DNA from: Gaoshiqia sp050178015
GTDB lineage: Bacteria > Bacteroidota > Bacteroidia > Bacteroidales > Prolixibacteraceae
Assembly: GCA_050178015.1 (NCBI GenBank)
Contig: JBFXGM010000027.1
Location: 1-64,000 of the forward strand
DNA length: 64,000 bases
Reading direction: 5' to 3'
Shown here: positions 1 through 8,731 of the stretch, one piece after another
Layout: every line of letters starts with the position of its first letter
Position numbering within the stretch: position 1 is the stretch's first letter
Program-made: the position numbers and the translations under genes
Notes under the pieces: model-generated
Database searches by the model: none
Told to the model about the DNA's origin: nothing
What the model saw: only the letters and a program-made list of their open reading frames with translations

Positions 1-120
1 GTTTTGACAACCCTGATTTTCATACCAAATCTACCCTTAGTGCGGTAAATTTAGCCCTTTTTCAGAAACAAACATTGATTACCAAACACTTACAACCGCA
101 CTAATTTTAAAGGGGACAAG
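1..120. mobile_element. Possible insertion-sequence terminus at the window edge
   Basis: The first 120 bases contain an inverted pair: TTAGTGCGGT near 38-47 and ACCGCACTAA near 95-104. A CCCTT-type tract lies outside each arm. There is no reading frame of useful length, and the adjoining minus-strand frame (90-224) loses its family resemblance close to base 120. Together this suggests the end of an insertion sequence whose transposase lies beyond the window. No second end or target duplication can be seen, so the family and the element itself are inferred. Confidence 0.35.
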
Positions 121-224
121 TCAGGAGGTTTCCCGTCATCGAGCTCACTTTTAAGTACCAGATGAAAGTTTTGCTCCTCCAGCTCAATCAATTCCAACGG
201 CAATTCGATGGTACGTGGCATCAT
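90..224 (-). pseudogene. Truncated aspartic-protease-like gene remnant (44 aa)
   Basis: A short minus-strand frame starts with two ATG codons (224 and 221) and stops at 90-92. Its first 30 residues (PLELIELEEQNFHLVL and the charged residues after it) look like the N-terminus of the retropepsin-like aspartyl protease family common in Bacteroidota. In that family a D-T-G-A catalytic motif would follow within about ten residues. Here it is absent, because the frame runs into the candidate insertion-sequence end and stops. It is probably a dead 5' fragment. The family call rests on memory of the N-terminal pattern only. Confidence 0.35.
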
Positions 225-246
225 GCTGATTATTCTTTTCATAAAA

Positions 247-272
247 AATGCCCCTGCAACTGCAGAGGCATT
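247..272 (-). terminator. Rho-independent terminator of mdh
   Basis: Two 12-base arms, AATGCCCCTGCA and TGCAGAGGCATT, pair with one mismatch around a 2-base centre. On the minus strand the hairpin is followed directly by a run of T. It lies 40 bases past the mdh stop codon. Confidence 0.8.
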
Positions 273-311
273 AAATATAGTGCAATATTTGGTTTTTCGC
301 GAACGCCTAAA

Positions 312-1247
312 TTATAGAATATTCATTCCGTCCAGAATGTCCATCACGCCTTTTACAGCCGTGGCCGATTCGTTCAACAAAGCTTTTTCTTCTTCGTTCA
401 ACTGAACCTCGATGATTTCTTCCACACCATTTTTGCCCAGTTTTACCGGAACGCCCACGAACATGTCATTCAATCCGTATTCGCCTTCCAGTTTCACACA
501 GCAGGGGAAAATGCGTTTTTGGTCCATCACAATCGCTTCAACCATCTGAGCAGCAGCCGAACCCGGAGCATACCAGGCCGATGTTCCCATCAGGTTTACC
601 AACTCCCCACCACCATTTTTCGTGCGGGTGATGATTTTATCCAACGTGTCAGCATCAATCATTTCGGTAACAGGAATACCCGAAACTGTGGTATAACGAG
701 GTAGTGGCACCATGGTGTCGCCATGTCCGCCCATCAGTAGAGCCTGAATGTCGCGTGGAGAAACGTCCAGCGCTTCGGCCAGGAACGCACGGTAGCGCGC
801 AGTATCCAGCACACCGGCCATACCCATTACACGGGTTTTGGGGAATTTGGCAGTCACGTACGAAGCATAAGTCATCACATCCAACGGATTGGAAACGATG
901 ATAATTTTTGCTTCAGGTGAATATTTCACCACGTTCTCAGTAACACTTTTAACGATTCCGGCATTGATCGAAATCAGATCATCGCGGCTCATGCCCGGTT
1001 TACGCGGCACACCCGAGGTGATCACAACAACCTCCGAACCGGCTGTTTTTGAATAATCGTTAGTAGAACCTGAGAGGCGGGTATCGTAATAATTAATGGG
1101 TGCTGTTTGCCACAAATCCAGTGATTTTCCTTCTGACAAACCTTCTTTAATATCAACCAACACAACTTCCTGAACGATGTTCTTCTCAGCTATAATCTGA
1201 GCACAAGTTGCGCCAACATTACCAGCACCAACAACTGTTACCTTCAT
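312..1247 (-). CDS. mdh: Malate dehydrogenase (NAD-dependent)
   Basis: This gene encodes a 311-residue enzyme that interconverts malate and oxaloacetate with NAD in the TCA cycle. The N-terminal Rossmann motif is GAGNVGA (7-13), and Asp32 at the end of the second strand is the NAD-selecting acid. The substrate loop PRKPGMSRDD carries Arg82 and Arg88. Arg at position 82, instead of Gln, favours malate over lactate. Asp148, Arg151 and His175 (GGHGDT) form the catalytic set. Length is normal for the LDH-like MDH group. It stands alone, with its own -7 box upstream and a hairpin terminator downstream. Confidence 0.96.
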   Translation of the reverse strand: MKVTVVGAGNVGATCAQIIAEKNIVQEVVLVDIKEGLSEGKSLDLWQTAPINYYDTRLSGSTNDYSKTAGSEVVVITSGVPRKPGMSRDDLISINAGIVKSVTENVVKYSPEAKIIIVSNPLDVMTYASYVTAKFPKTRVMGMAGVLDTARYRAFLAEALDVSPRDIQALLMGGHGDTMVPLPRYTTVSGIPVTEMIDADTLDKIITRTKNGGGELVNLMGTSAWYAPGSAAAQMVEAIVMDQKRIFPCCVKLEGEYGLNDMFVGVPVKLGKNGVEEIIEVQLNEEEKALLNESATAVKGVMDILDGMNIL

Positions 1248-1287
1248 AATTATTTATTTTTGGTTTTAAGAAATTTAAATGCGCAGA

Positions 1288-1295
1288 CAAAGATA
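1288..1295 (-). promoter_or_regulatory. -7 promoter box of mdh
   Basis: The minus strand reads TATCTTTG, an exact match to the Bacteroidota -7 consensus TAnnTTTG, 40 bases before the mdh start. No clear TTG element lies at -33. The rest of the 1248-1541 gap holds only a 12-base palindrome at 1431-1442 and no gene. Confidence 0.5.
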
Positions 1296-1541
1296 AAATG
1301 TATTTCGAAATAGCCTAAAAATATGTCGCTGCCTTAACAATTTAATAACTGATTGATAAAGCTTTCGCTGCATCACTCAACGCCCAAATTATTATCCACA
1401 GGTGCCTCTTTTTTACAAATTTATTTTATTCCCGGATCCGGGCTTTCGGATTAAAATGAAATGACGCTTTGTTGAGCCAATAATAAAGTTACAGAACCAA
1501 GGCACAGTTTCGCGAGGCCCAATGCACGGCACAAAACAGCC

Positions 1542-2786
1542 TCAGCTTCCAACATCATCCAGGGCCGGTTCGTACAACAGCAACCGGTCGCCTTCCTCCA
1601 GCCCTTTTAACACGACAACATTTACCTGATCCTCTGCTCCCAGTTCAACAGGCTGAGGCACTATTTCGCCTCCTCTTTTCAGGTAAACAATCGGGCTTTG
1701 TCCACTTTTAAAAACCGATTGCAGCGGAGCGAGCAGCACATTCGTGTAACTTTCAACGACAATATCGTTGTTACAGGTCATGCCGGGCTTCAGGTCCGGA
1801 TCGGCATGATCGAATCGGATAATCACTTTGAATACTTTCATGTCAACACCACTTTTATCTTCGCCCATGTTGGCAATTTTGACCACTTTTCCCGAGAAAT
1901 TTTTTTCGGGCAGCGCATCCACTAAAATACGGACTGAATCACCCAGACTGATTTTGGTGATGTCGATTTCTTTGATGTAGGTTTCAACAATGGCCGACGA
2001 CATATCGGGCAAGGTAGCCAGCGTGGGCATCCAGTTACTGATCCGGCTGTCTTTGGTTAACTTTTTACCTAAATAGTCTTCGGCAATCATCACAATACCA
2101 TCTCCGGGAGATGTCATGTGCAACACCCCTAAAGCCTGCTGAAATTTGTCAATGAGTTCCTGCAGACGTTCGGCCCGCTCTTCATATCGAATAATCCGTA
2201 CCTTCAACCTGTTTTGGGTCAACAGATAATCCCGTTTCTTTTTATCCAGGTCGATTTCTGCTTTTTGATAGGCCATTTGTGCCTTTCGTTGCTGAGCGCC
2301 TGCTTCAAATTTCGACATGTCCAGGTCGATTTGCTTGTACTGCAAATCCAGCCGTGCGTTGATAATTTCTTCGCGCCTTCCCGTGAGGGTCACGGCACTG
2401 TCGATCACCGCATTCTTAAGGTCGGCATCCACGCGTTCTTTTTCGGTCATGCGTTCGCGCATGTTATTCATCAACTCGCTGGGATCCAGCTGCGCGATAA
2501 AGTCACCTTTTTTTACCCGCTTCCCTTCTTCAACCAGATCATTAATTTTGTAGCTCCACACCCGCAACTGATTATCCTGCAACACATCGGGCAGTTCAAT
2601 TTTGATGGAGTTTTCGCCTTGCACCTCACCTCTTCCGGGCACCACGGCCACGAGTGTTCCGCGTTTGACCAGCTGCGAGCTGCCTGCAGTTGTGCCGCCC
2701 AGCCACAAAACCAACAAAACGGCAAAGGCCATAACCGCCGCTATTCCGATCAGGATTGCTTTTCTATGTTTTTTCATGGCAATCAT
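1542..2786 (-). CDS. HlyD/MacA-type periplasmic adaptor, second copy of efflux operon
   Basis: This 414-residue membrane-fusion protein bridges an inner-membrane transporter and a TolC-type channel. One N-terminal membrane segment (about 10-30) is followed by a split lipoyl-like barrel and a long helical hairpin (about 95-215, rich in Glu, Lys, Arg, Gln). The C-terminal part, with DALPEKNFSGKV and PGMTCNNDIVV motifs, resembles the MacA/HlyD beta-barrel. The ATG at 2786 overlaps the TGA of the TolC-like gene (ATGA), so translational coupling is likely. ATG 2777 is an alternative start. It is related to the first adaptor of the operon at 5726-7105, which makes two adaptors for one visible permease. 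Confidence 0.9.
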   Translation of the reverse strand: MIAMKKHRKAILIGIAAVMAFAVLLVLWLGGTTAGSSQLVKRGTLVAVVPGRGEVQGENSIKIELPDVLQDNQLRVWSYKINDLVEEGKRVKKGDFIAQLDPSELMNNMRERMTEKERVDADLKNAVIDSAVTLTGRREEIINARLDLQYKQIDLDMSKFEAGAQQRKAQMAYQKAEIDLDKKKRDYLLTQNRLKVRIIRYEERAERLQELIDKFQQALGVLHMTSPGDGIVMIAEDYLGKKLTKDSRISNWMPTLATLPDMSSAIVETYIKEIDITKISLGDSVRILVDALPEKNFSGKVVKIANMGEDKSGVDMKVFKVIIRFDHADPDLKPGMTCNNDIVVESYTNVLLAPLQSVFKSGQSPIVYLKRGGEIVPQPVELGAEDQVNVVVLKGLEEGDRLLLYEPALDDVGS

Positions 2787-4264
2787 TTTTCAAGCAATTT
2801 ATCGTACTCGGCTGACAAGGTTTCCTGTTCCGCAAAATCGAACAGGGTTTTCATGCGCAGCGTGTAGTAATAATTCCAGTAGCGCCGCACTGCGTTGATG
2901 TATGAACGGCGGGCAGTTTCCAGATCGTTGCGGGCGATGTTCAGTTTCACCACATCCACTTTGCCAATCATGAAACGCTGCAAGGTGACCTCGTATCCTT
3001 TCCGGGCCACCGTATCGGCCAGTCCGGCAGTTTTAACCTGCTCGGCCTGCAGGTTAAATTCAATCACATCCTGAAACAGTTGCTGTTCAAAATCAATCCG
3101 TGCCTGCTCAATCGTGGCTTTTACCACCTCTCGGTTATACTCGGCCATCTGGTAACGTCCTTTGCGACGGCCCCAATCCACAATTGGTACACTGACGCCC
3201 AATCGGAGTCGCTGGCTGTTGTCCGGATTTTTATACACTTGGGAAAGCTCTTCCGACGACTGATCCAACCCATACAAGGCGAACACGGTAGTGTTGAAAC
3301 CAGCTTCCGACTTGGCCCGGGCCACCGTTTCGTCCTGTTCCAGCAAACGCTGCTGATGCTCCAGGCTGATGGGATTATTTTCCAGCGCCTTCCCGATAGC
3401 ATCGCCCGCACTCACCTGTATTTCGGGTATTTCAGCCGGAATGAGACAATCGACCACCGTATTTTTGTCGAGCGCGAGAAAAGAATTCAGATCGGCCTGC
3501 GTGCGCTGAACTTCCGACTTCGACTCGTTCAGCGATTGCTTGGCCTTCAGCAGGTTCAGTTCCAGGGTGAGCAATTCGTCCTGGGTAACTGTCCCTACCT
3601 GAAACCTCCCTTGCCCAAGCCGGTAAAGCGTATCGGCGCTGGCCAGGTTATTTTCAGCAATATTCAACTGAATTTGTGCATCCACCAGGTTGAAAAATTT
3701 TCCTACCGCTTTTATCGACAGCGATTCGCGCGATTCAATCAAATCCCGCTTCGCCCGTTCGAATTTTAACGGCTCAATTTTCGCTTCCCATTTCAGGGCG
3801 TTGTAGCCATTCAGGCTTTGCTGATAACCGATACTGATGGGCGTGGATTGGTAACTGTTGTTTTGGCTGTCGCCCAGGTTTCGCACCATACCCAAGTCCG
3901 AACGTAGAAAAAGACTGCCACCTGTCAGGGCGACATTTTGGTTCAGCGACAGGCTAAAATCGGAGTTCAGGTATTCGCGCTGCACATATTCTTCCTGGTT
4001 GGTTTGAAAATTGTACTCGCGGTTACGGTATCGATTAAAATCGATGGGTGTGGCCGACAGCGACAAACTTGGCAATCGGTCGGCCTTATAATAACGGTAT
4101 TCCCAATAACTGGCCCGGTACATATTTTTAATCCGAAAAGCATCGATCGAATTTTGCGATGCCATCTGAATAACATTCTCCAGGGTCAGTTTCAGCATTT
4201 TATCCTGCGGAAAAGCAGTGATGGAAAGGTTGGCAAGCAGGAACAGAACATATATTCGTTTCAT
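2783..4264 (-). CDS. TolC-family outer-membrane efflux protein
   Basis: This 493-residue outer-membrane channel subunit of a tripartite exporter starts at ATG 4264. That start gives a clean signal peptide (MKRIYVLFLLANLSITAFPQ). The longer frame upstream has no signal and is rejected. After the signal come two repeats of long amphipathic helices with beta-barrel strands, as in TolC. A typical feature is the QVGTVTQDELLTLELNLL helix start at about residue 225. It lies 58 bases after the permease gene and overlaps the second adaptor by four bases. Substrate cannot be told from sequence. Confidence 0.92.
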   Translation of the reverse strand: MKRIYVLFLLANLSITAFPQDKMLKLTLENVIQMASQNSIDAFRIKNMYRASYWEYRYYKADRLPSLSLSATPIDFNRYRNREYNFQTNQEEYVQREYLNSDFSLSLNQNVALTGGSLFLRSDLGMVRNLGDSQNNSYQSTPISIGYQQSLNGYNALKWEAKIEPLKFERAKRDLIESRESLSIKAVGKFFNLVDAQIQLNIAENNLASADTLYRLGQGRFQVGTVTQDELLTLELNLLKAKQSLNESKSEVQRTQADLNSFLALDKNTVVDCLIPAEIPEIQVSAGDAIGKALENNPISLEHQQRLLEQDETVARAKSEAGFNTTVFALYGLDQSSEELSQVYKNPDNSQRLRLGVSVPIVDWGRRKGRYQMAEYNREVVKATIEQARIDFEQQLFQDVIEFNLQAEQVKTAGLADTVARKGYEVTLQRFMIGKVDVVKLNIARNDLETARRSYINAVRRYWNYYYTLRMKTLFDFAEQETLSAEYDKLLEK

Positions 4265-4322
4265 GAAAGGATCATTTATATTGTTTGAATTTCTGGCTGT
4301 TAAATCGTTTGTAAAAAAATGT

Positions 4323-5699
4323 TTATTGTCGTAAGGATTCCACAGGATCTTTTTCGGCCGCTTTTTTGGCCGGCAAATATCCAAACGAGATTCCCACGAG
4401 GGCCGAAACCCCGAAAGCAATCAGAATACTGAAAAAAGAAACGATGGTTTTGATATCAAAAATCATGGTAATGGCTTTTGACAGGGCAATCCCGAAAATG
4501 ATGCCGATGATTCCGCCGGTGACACTGATAAGGGTTGACTCGGCCAGGAATTGGGCAACGATATCCTTGCGCGAAGCGCCAATCGACTGGCGAAGGCCAA
4601 TCTCGCGGATACGTTCCAAAACCGAGGCCAGCATGATGTTCATAATCCCGATGCCGCCCACAATCAGCGAGATACCCGCAATGGCGCCCAGCACAATGTT
4701 GAAAACATTTTTGGTGCGTTGTTGCTGTTTCAGTAAAAGTTCGGGAATGGTGACCTCAAAATCGTACAAACCGGAATGGCGCCGCAGCAACATTTTCTTG
4801 ATCACATTGGCCGTTACACTCAACTGATCGGTTTCCTTCACCTGAATGATGATTTTGCTGAGCTGGTTAATATCCGGATCGGTATCGATCTCGTCTTCGC
4901 TTTGCTCCATTCCGCCAATAATCACGACGCCCCCGCCATTTCCGCCTTTATTGGAATTGACTTTTTCAACCTCGTCGGCACGGATTAGCGAACGATCCTT
5001 GAACCGCAACAAAAGGGTTTGCACCGGAACAAATATTTTATTGTCGGAACTGCTGATGCCCATCTCATCCGATGCCGAAGCCGTAAAATCGCGCCGCTCG
5101 GCCACGCCGATAATTTTCAGCCAAATTTTTCCACACTTGATGTATTTTCCCACAGGATCGTCTTGTTTGAAAAAGACCGTTTTGATATTATCCCCGATCA
5201 CACAAACCGGCTGGCCTGTTTTATTCTGATATTCATTGAAAATATCACCTTGCTGAAGGTTGATATTGAACAGTTCGAAGTAATTCTGATTGGTCCCCTC
5301 CAGCACAACCGGTGTGCTTTTGCCATCAACCATCGCGGAATAGCTGAATGAAACGACCGGGCAAACTTTGCCAACCGTTGGAATTACCTGCTGGATGGCT
5401 TCGGCGTCGAGCAACGTCAGCCCTTTCGAAAATTTCTTGCTGCCCGCTTTGTTGCCATCATTTTTATTGCCGCTTTCGCCTACCACAAACTCCGACGGGG
5501 AAACAATGATATTGTTGACACCCACCATTTTAATTTGCTCCAGAATTTCGTGCTCGGCCCCTTTCCCAATGGCCATCATACTGATGACGGCAGCCACCCC
5601 GAAAATAATCCCAAGGGCGGTTAGCAGCGATTTCACCTTGTTGGCAAAAATGGCTTCAATGGCAATTATTATATCGTGTAAATAATGTTTAAAAATCAT
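4323..5699 (-). CDS. MacB-type ABC permease without ATPase domain
   Basis: This 458-residue inner-membrane protein has the FtsX/MacB plan: one membrane segment near 25-45, a large periplasmic core (about 60-320), then three C-terminal membrane segments (about 335-355, 380-405, 425-450). Typical motifs are LLTALGIIFGVAAVISM and REIGLRQSIGASRKDI. Classical MacB carries a nucleotide-binding domain at its N-terminus, which is absent here. No separate ATPase gene lies in the operon. It probably works as a dimer with an ATPase encoded elsewhere, together with the flanking adaptors and TolC-like channel. Confidence 0.92.
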   Translation of the reverse strand: MIFKHYLHDIIIAIEAIFANKVKSLLTALGIIFGVAAVISMMAIGKGAEHEILEQIKMVGVNNIIVSPSEFVVGESGNKNDGNKAGSKKFSKGLTLLDAEAIQQVIPTVGKVCPVVSFSYSAMVDGKSTPVVLEGTNQNYFELFNINLQQGDIFNEYQNKTGQPVCVIGDNIKTVFFKQDDPVGKYIKCGKIWLKIIGVAERRDFTASASDEMGISSSDNKIFVPVQTLLLRFKDRSLIRADEVEKVNSNKGGNGGGVVIIGGMEQSEDEIDTDPDINQLSKIIIQVKETDQLSVTANVIKKMLLRRHSGLYDFEVTIPELLLKQQQRTKNVFNIVLGAIAGISLIVGGIGIMNIMLASVLERIREIGLRQSIGASRKDIVAQFLAESTLISVTGGIIGIIFGIALSKAITMIFDIKTIVSFFSILIAFGVSALVGISFGYLPAKKAAEKDPVESLRQ

Positions 5700-5725
5700 T
5701 CGAAGTTGAATTTAGATAATAAAGT

Positions 5726-7105
5726 TTAGCGGATCATCATACTGCCCGTTGCCCCGGCAGGCATTCCTCCCGCGGGTTGTTTCGCTTTGGCCCTGTCCGC
5801 TTCGAGGCGTTCCTGTTCGGCATGTTTCTTCTTCTCTTCCTTTTCCTGTTTGATTTCGAGATAAATATCCAGCCCTTCAACCGGAAAGTCGGCAGCACCT
5901 TCGGGCTCGTTCAAACACACCTCATCTCCTTCGCTTAATCCTTTGGCTACCAACACAAAATTCTCGTTTTCCTCGCCCAGTTTGACAACCTGACGCACCA
6001 AACCGCTACGCAGCAAATACACAAACTGCATGCTGTCGTTTTCAAAAACGGCATCCGCCGGAATACTGAGCGTATCGGGGTAAGTATTGGTATAAATAAC
6101 ATTACTGGTAGTCATGGCTGGCTTCAGGTCTTTGTCTTCTCCAAAAACCTTGATTTTCACCTCAAAAACTTTGGCGTCGCTGTTTGGCATGGTCTGCCCG
6201 ATGTTGGCAATCGAAATCACCTCGCCAGTCATTTTCTTATCCGGGAAAGCATCAATGCCAATTTCCACACGCTGGCCCTCTTTCACTTTCGAAATATCGA
6301 TCTCGTTGATGAAAGTCCGCGAAATCAGGTTCGACATATCCGGGATTGTCGCTACAGCCCCGTTCCCGCCAACATCGGAACCAACTTTGGTTACGCCCCA
6401 AGGATTTTTGATGTAGGTAACAATTCCGGCTTTAGGAGCGGTGATGGTCAGCGAACGGTATAACTCCTCCAGGCCTTCGTAGCGCTCCTTCAGTTGGCGA
6501 AAGCCGATAAACTGCCGGTTCACCTTGTTCTCTTCCTGCTGCTTTTTCAATTGGTATGCATTCAGTTCCTGCCCGTGCTTGCGTTCGGCCTTGTCATAAT
6601 CCATCTGCGCTTTTTTCTGGATGGAGGGCGATTCGTAGATCGATTCGTTCATGATGATTTTCTTCTCCTCCATATCCAGCAAAGCATTGGTAATGGCGTC
6701 GCGCTGGTTTGACAAATTCAGGTTCGAGTCAATTTTGGCATCCTGATACTCCGTATAGGCCTTATCCATTTCATCCTGAACATTTTTTATTTGCTCCTGA
6801 ACAGCTTCAGGATCCAGCCGGGCAACAAAATCGCCCGAATCGACATAGGTGCCTTCTTCCACCAATTCGGTGATTTTCAGGTTCCAAATCCGTAAGCTGC
6901 GATCGCTCAATTTAGCTGGAACAGGAATATTTTCTTTATTCTCCGATTCAATTTGGCCCGAAGAATAAACTTTCACTTTGAATTCGCCGCGCTGAACCGT
7001 AGAGGTAATCATCGGGCTTTCCTGCTTATTTGAACGAAAGGCAACAATAAAAACAAGCAGAACAATAGGAATCAAAACGAGCAATAAATTTTTTCTGTTT
7101 CTCAT
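5726..7105 (-). CDS. HlyD/MacA-type periplasmic adaptor, first gene of efflux operon
   Basis: This is a 459-residue membrane-fusion protein. It has an N-terminal membrane segment (about 7-23) and lipoyl half-motifs around the hydrophilic helical hairpin (about 90-215). The barrel region contains INEIDISKVKEGQRVEIGID and SIANIGQT. The last 45 residues form a Lys/Glu/Ala-rich tail ending in a Gly/Met-rich stretch, which is unusual for the family and may be flexible. It is the first gene of the run adaptor-permease-TolC-adaptor, 26 bases from the permease. It would link the MacB-type permease to the outer-membrane channel. Confidence 0.9.
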   Translation of the reverse strand: MRNRKNLLLVLIPIVLLVFIVAFRSNKQESPMITSTVQRGEFKVKVYSSGQIESENKENIPVPAKLSDRSLRIWNLKITELVEEGTYVDSGDFVARLDPEAVQEQIKNVQDEMDKAYTEYQDAKIDSNLNLSNQRDAITNALLDMEEKKIIMNESIYESPSIQKKAQMDYDKAERKHGQELNAYQLKKQQEENKVNRQFIGFRQLKERYEGLEELYRSLTITAPKAGIVTYIKNPWGVTKVGSDVGGNGAVATIPDMSNLISRTFINEIDISKVKEGQRVEIGIDAFPDKKMTGEVISIANIGQTMPNSDAKVFEVKIKVFGEDKDLKPAMTTSNVIYTNTYPDTLSIPADAVFENDSMQFVYLLRSGLVRQVVKLGEENENFVLVAKGLSEGDEVCLNEPEGAADFPVEGLDIYLEIKQEKEEKKKHAEQERLEADRAKAKQPAGGMPAGATGSMMIR

Positions 7106-7299
7106 GTAAAAATTACAGATTTAGTGAGATTTACTGAATATGTATCGTATTAAAAAACGCAGATCACCAACCCCAATTTTCAGATTCGTGCGGCAAACCG
7201 AGCTTCATCAAATAATTTACACTGGCTTACAAGGAAACTTTGGTTCGAGTCCTGTTTTCAAAATAGATTTTGTTAAATGCAATTATTGTACCAAAATAA

Positions 7300-7320
7300 A
7301 ACCCGGCACACTGCCGGGTT
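7300..7320 (-). terminator. Terminator of glmM
   Basis: A perfect 9-base stem (AACCCGGCA/TGCCGGGTT) with a 3-base loop is followed on the minus strand by TTATTTT. It sits right after the phosphoglucosamine mutase stop codon. No gene is seen in the rest of 7106-7299. Confidence 0.85.
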
Positions 7321-7323
7321 CTA

Positions 7324-8709
7324 TTATTTTATATGTTTTTGAATATCTTTTATAAGTTTCTTGGCCAGGGCATCTGCCCCTTCCGGCGAGGACGACTCCG
7401 AATAAATACGGATTATCGGCTCGGTATTCGACTTTCGCAGATGGACCCATTCATCGGAAAAATCAATTTTTACCCCATCAATGGTATTCACCTGTTCGTG
7501 CTTATATTGTTCCTTGATTTTCTCAAGAACCTTGTCCACATCAATTTCCGGTGTCAGTTCAATTTTATTTTTCGAGATGAAATAATCGGGATACGTTTTC
7601 CGAAGTTCGGAACATTTCCCTCCAAACTTTGCTAATTGAGTCAGAAACAAAGCGATACCCACCAGCGCGTCGCGTCCGTAATGCAGTTCAGGATAGATCA
7701 CCCCGCCATTTCCCTCGCCGCCAATCACGGCGTTAGTTTCCTTCATTTTGGCCACCACATTCACCTCGCCCACCGCCGAAGCGGCATAGCTGCCGCCATG
7801 CTTTTCGGTGATCACCCGCAAGGCCCGGCTCGACGACATGTTGGAAACCGTATTGCCCGGTGTTTTCGGCAGAACATAATCAGCGATAGCCACCAGTGTG
7901 TATTCTTCGTTAAACATGCTCCCGTCTTCGCTAATGATCGACAAGCGGTCAACATCGGGATCAACAACAAAGCACACATCCACATACTGATCTTTCACCA
8001 GACGGCAGGTTTCCACCAGATTTTCCGGCAGCGGTTCAGGCACATGGGCAAACTCGCCGGTCGGCTCAGCATTGATCGGCACAATACGCTTCACCCCTAA
8101 CGATTCGAGCAAGGCGGGAATGGCAATACCGCCAACCGAGTTCACCGCATCAAACGCCACCGAGAAATTGGCTTCGCGAATGGCGTCAACATCAACCAAA
8201 GGAAGTTTAATGATAGAATTTATGTGCGCGTGTGTATAATCTTTATGGCTGATTTTCCCCAACTCATCCACCGGTGCAAAGCAGAAACTTTCTTCTTCGG
8301 CATATCCCAAAATGGCTTCACCTTCTTCTGAGGAAATAAATTCGCCCTTGGCATTGAGCAATTTCAAGGCATTCCACTGTTTCGGGTTATGGCTGGCCGT
8401 GAGGATGATGCCGCCATCAGCTTGCTCGCCGGTTACCGCCATTTCGGTCGTTGGCGTGGTAGCCAGCCCAAGATCAACCACATCGCAACCCATGCCCGAA
8501 AGGGTAGCACACACCAGCGCGTTCACCATCTCACCCGAGATACGGGCATCGCGTCCAACAACCACTTTCTGTTTATTCGAAGAGGAAACACTTTTCATCC
8601 ACTTGGCATAAGCTGCCGTAAATTTGACAACATCCAACGGAGAAAGACCCTCTCCGGGAAAACCACCGATGGTTCCGCGAATCCCGGAAATTGATTTTAT
8701 TAATGTCAT
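7324..8709 (-). CDS. glmM: Phosphoglucosamine mutase
   Basis: This 461-residue alpha-D-phosphohexomutase converts glucosamine-6-phosphate to glucosamine-1-phosphate for UDP-GlcNAc, peptidoglycan and lipid A synthesis. The phosphoserine loop is TASHNPKQWNALK, with Ser106 as the phosphate carrier. The metal site is DPDVDR (Asp250, Asp252, Asp254). The sugar-binding loop GEGNGG and the C-terminal phosphate site RKSNTEPIIRIY are present. It lies 22 bases after the glutamine synthetase gene, so the two may be cotranscribed. Specificity for glucosamine over other hexoses is inferred from similarity to the Bacteroidota GlmM group. Confidence 0.9.
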   Translation of the reverse strand: MTLIKSISGIRGTIGGFPGEGLSPLDVVKFTAAYAKWMKSVSSSNKQKVVVGRDARISGEMVNALVCATLSGMGCDVVDLGLATTPTTEMAVTGEQADGGIILTASHNPKQWNALKLLNAKGEFISSEEGEAILGYAEEESFCFAPVDELGKISHKDYTHAHINSIIKLPLVDVDAIREANFSVAFDAVNSVGGIAIPALLESLGVKRIVPINAEPTGEFAHVPEPLPENLVETCRLVKDQYVDVCFVVDPDVDRLSIISEDGSMFNEEYTLVAIADYVLPKTPGNTVSNMSSSRALRVITEKHGGSYAASAVGEVNVVAKMKETNAVIGGEGNGGVIYPELHYGRDALVGIALFLTQLAKFGGKCSELRKTYPDYFISKNKIELTPEIDVDKVLEKIKEQYKHEQVNTIDGVKIDFSDEWVHLRKSNTEPIIRIYSESSSPEGADALAKKLIKDIQKHIK

Positions 8710-8731
8710 ATTTTGATTTTTTAAAACGGAT

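Noticed and set aside
1431..1442. Terminator for the efflux operon at CCCGGATCCGGG
   Set aside because: The palindrome has no loop and is not followed by a T-run. It also lies 100 bases beyond the stop.
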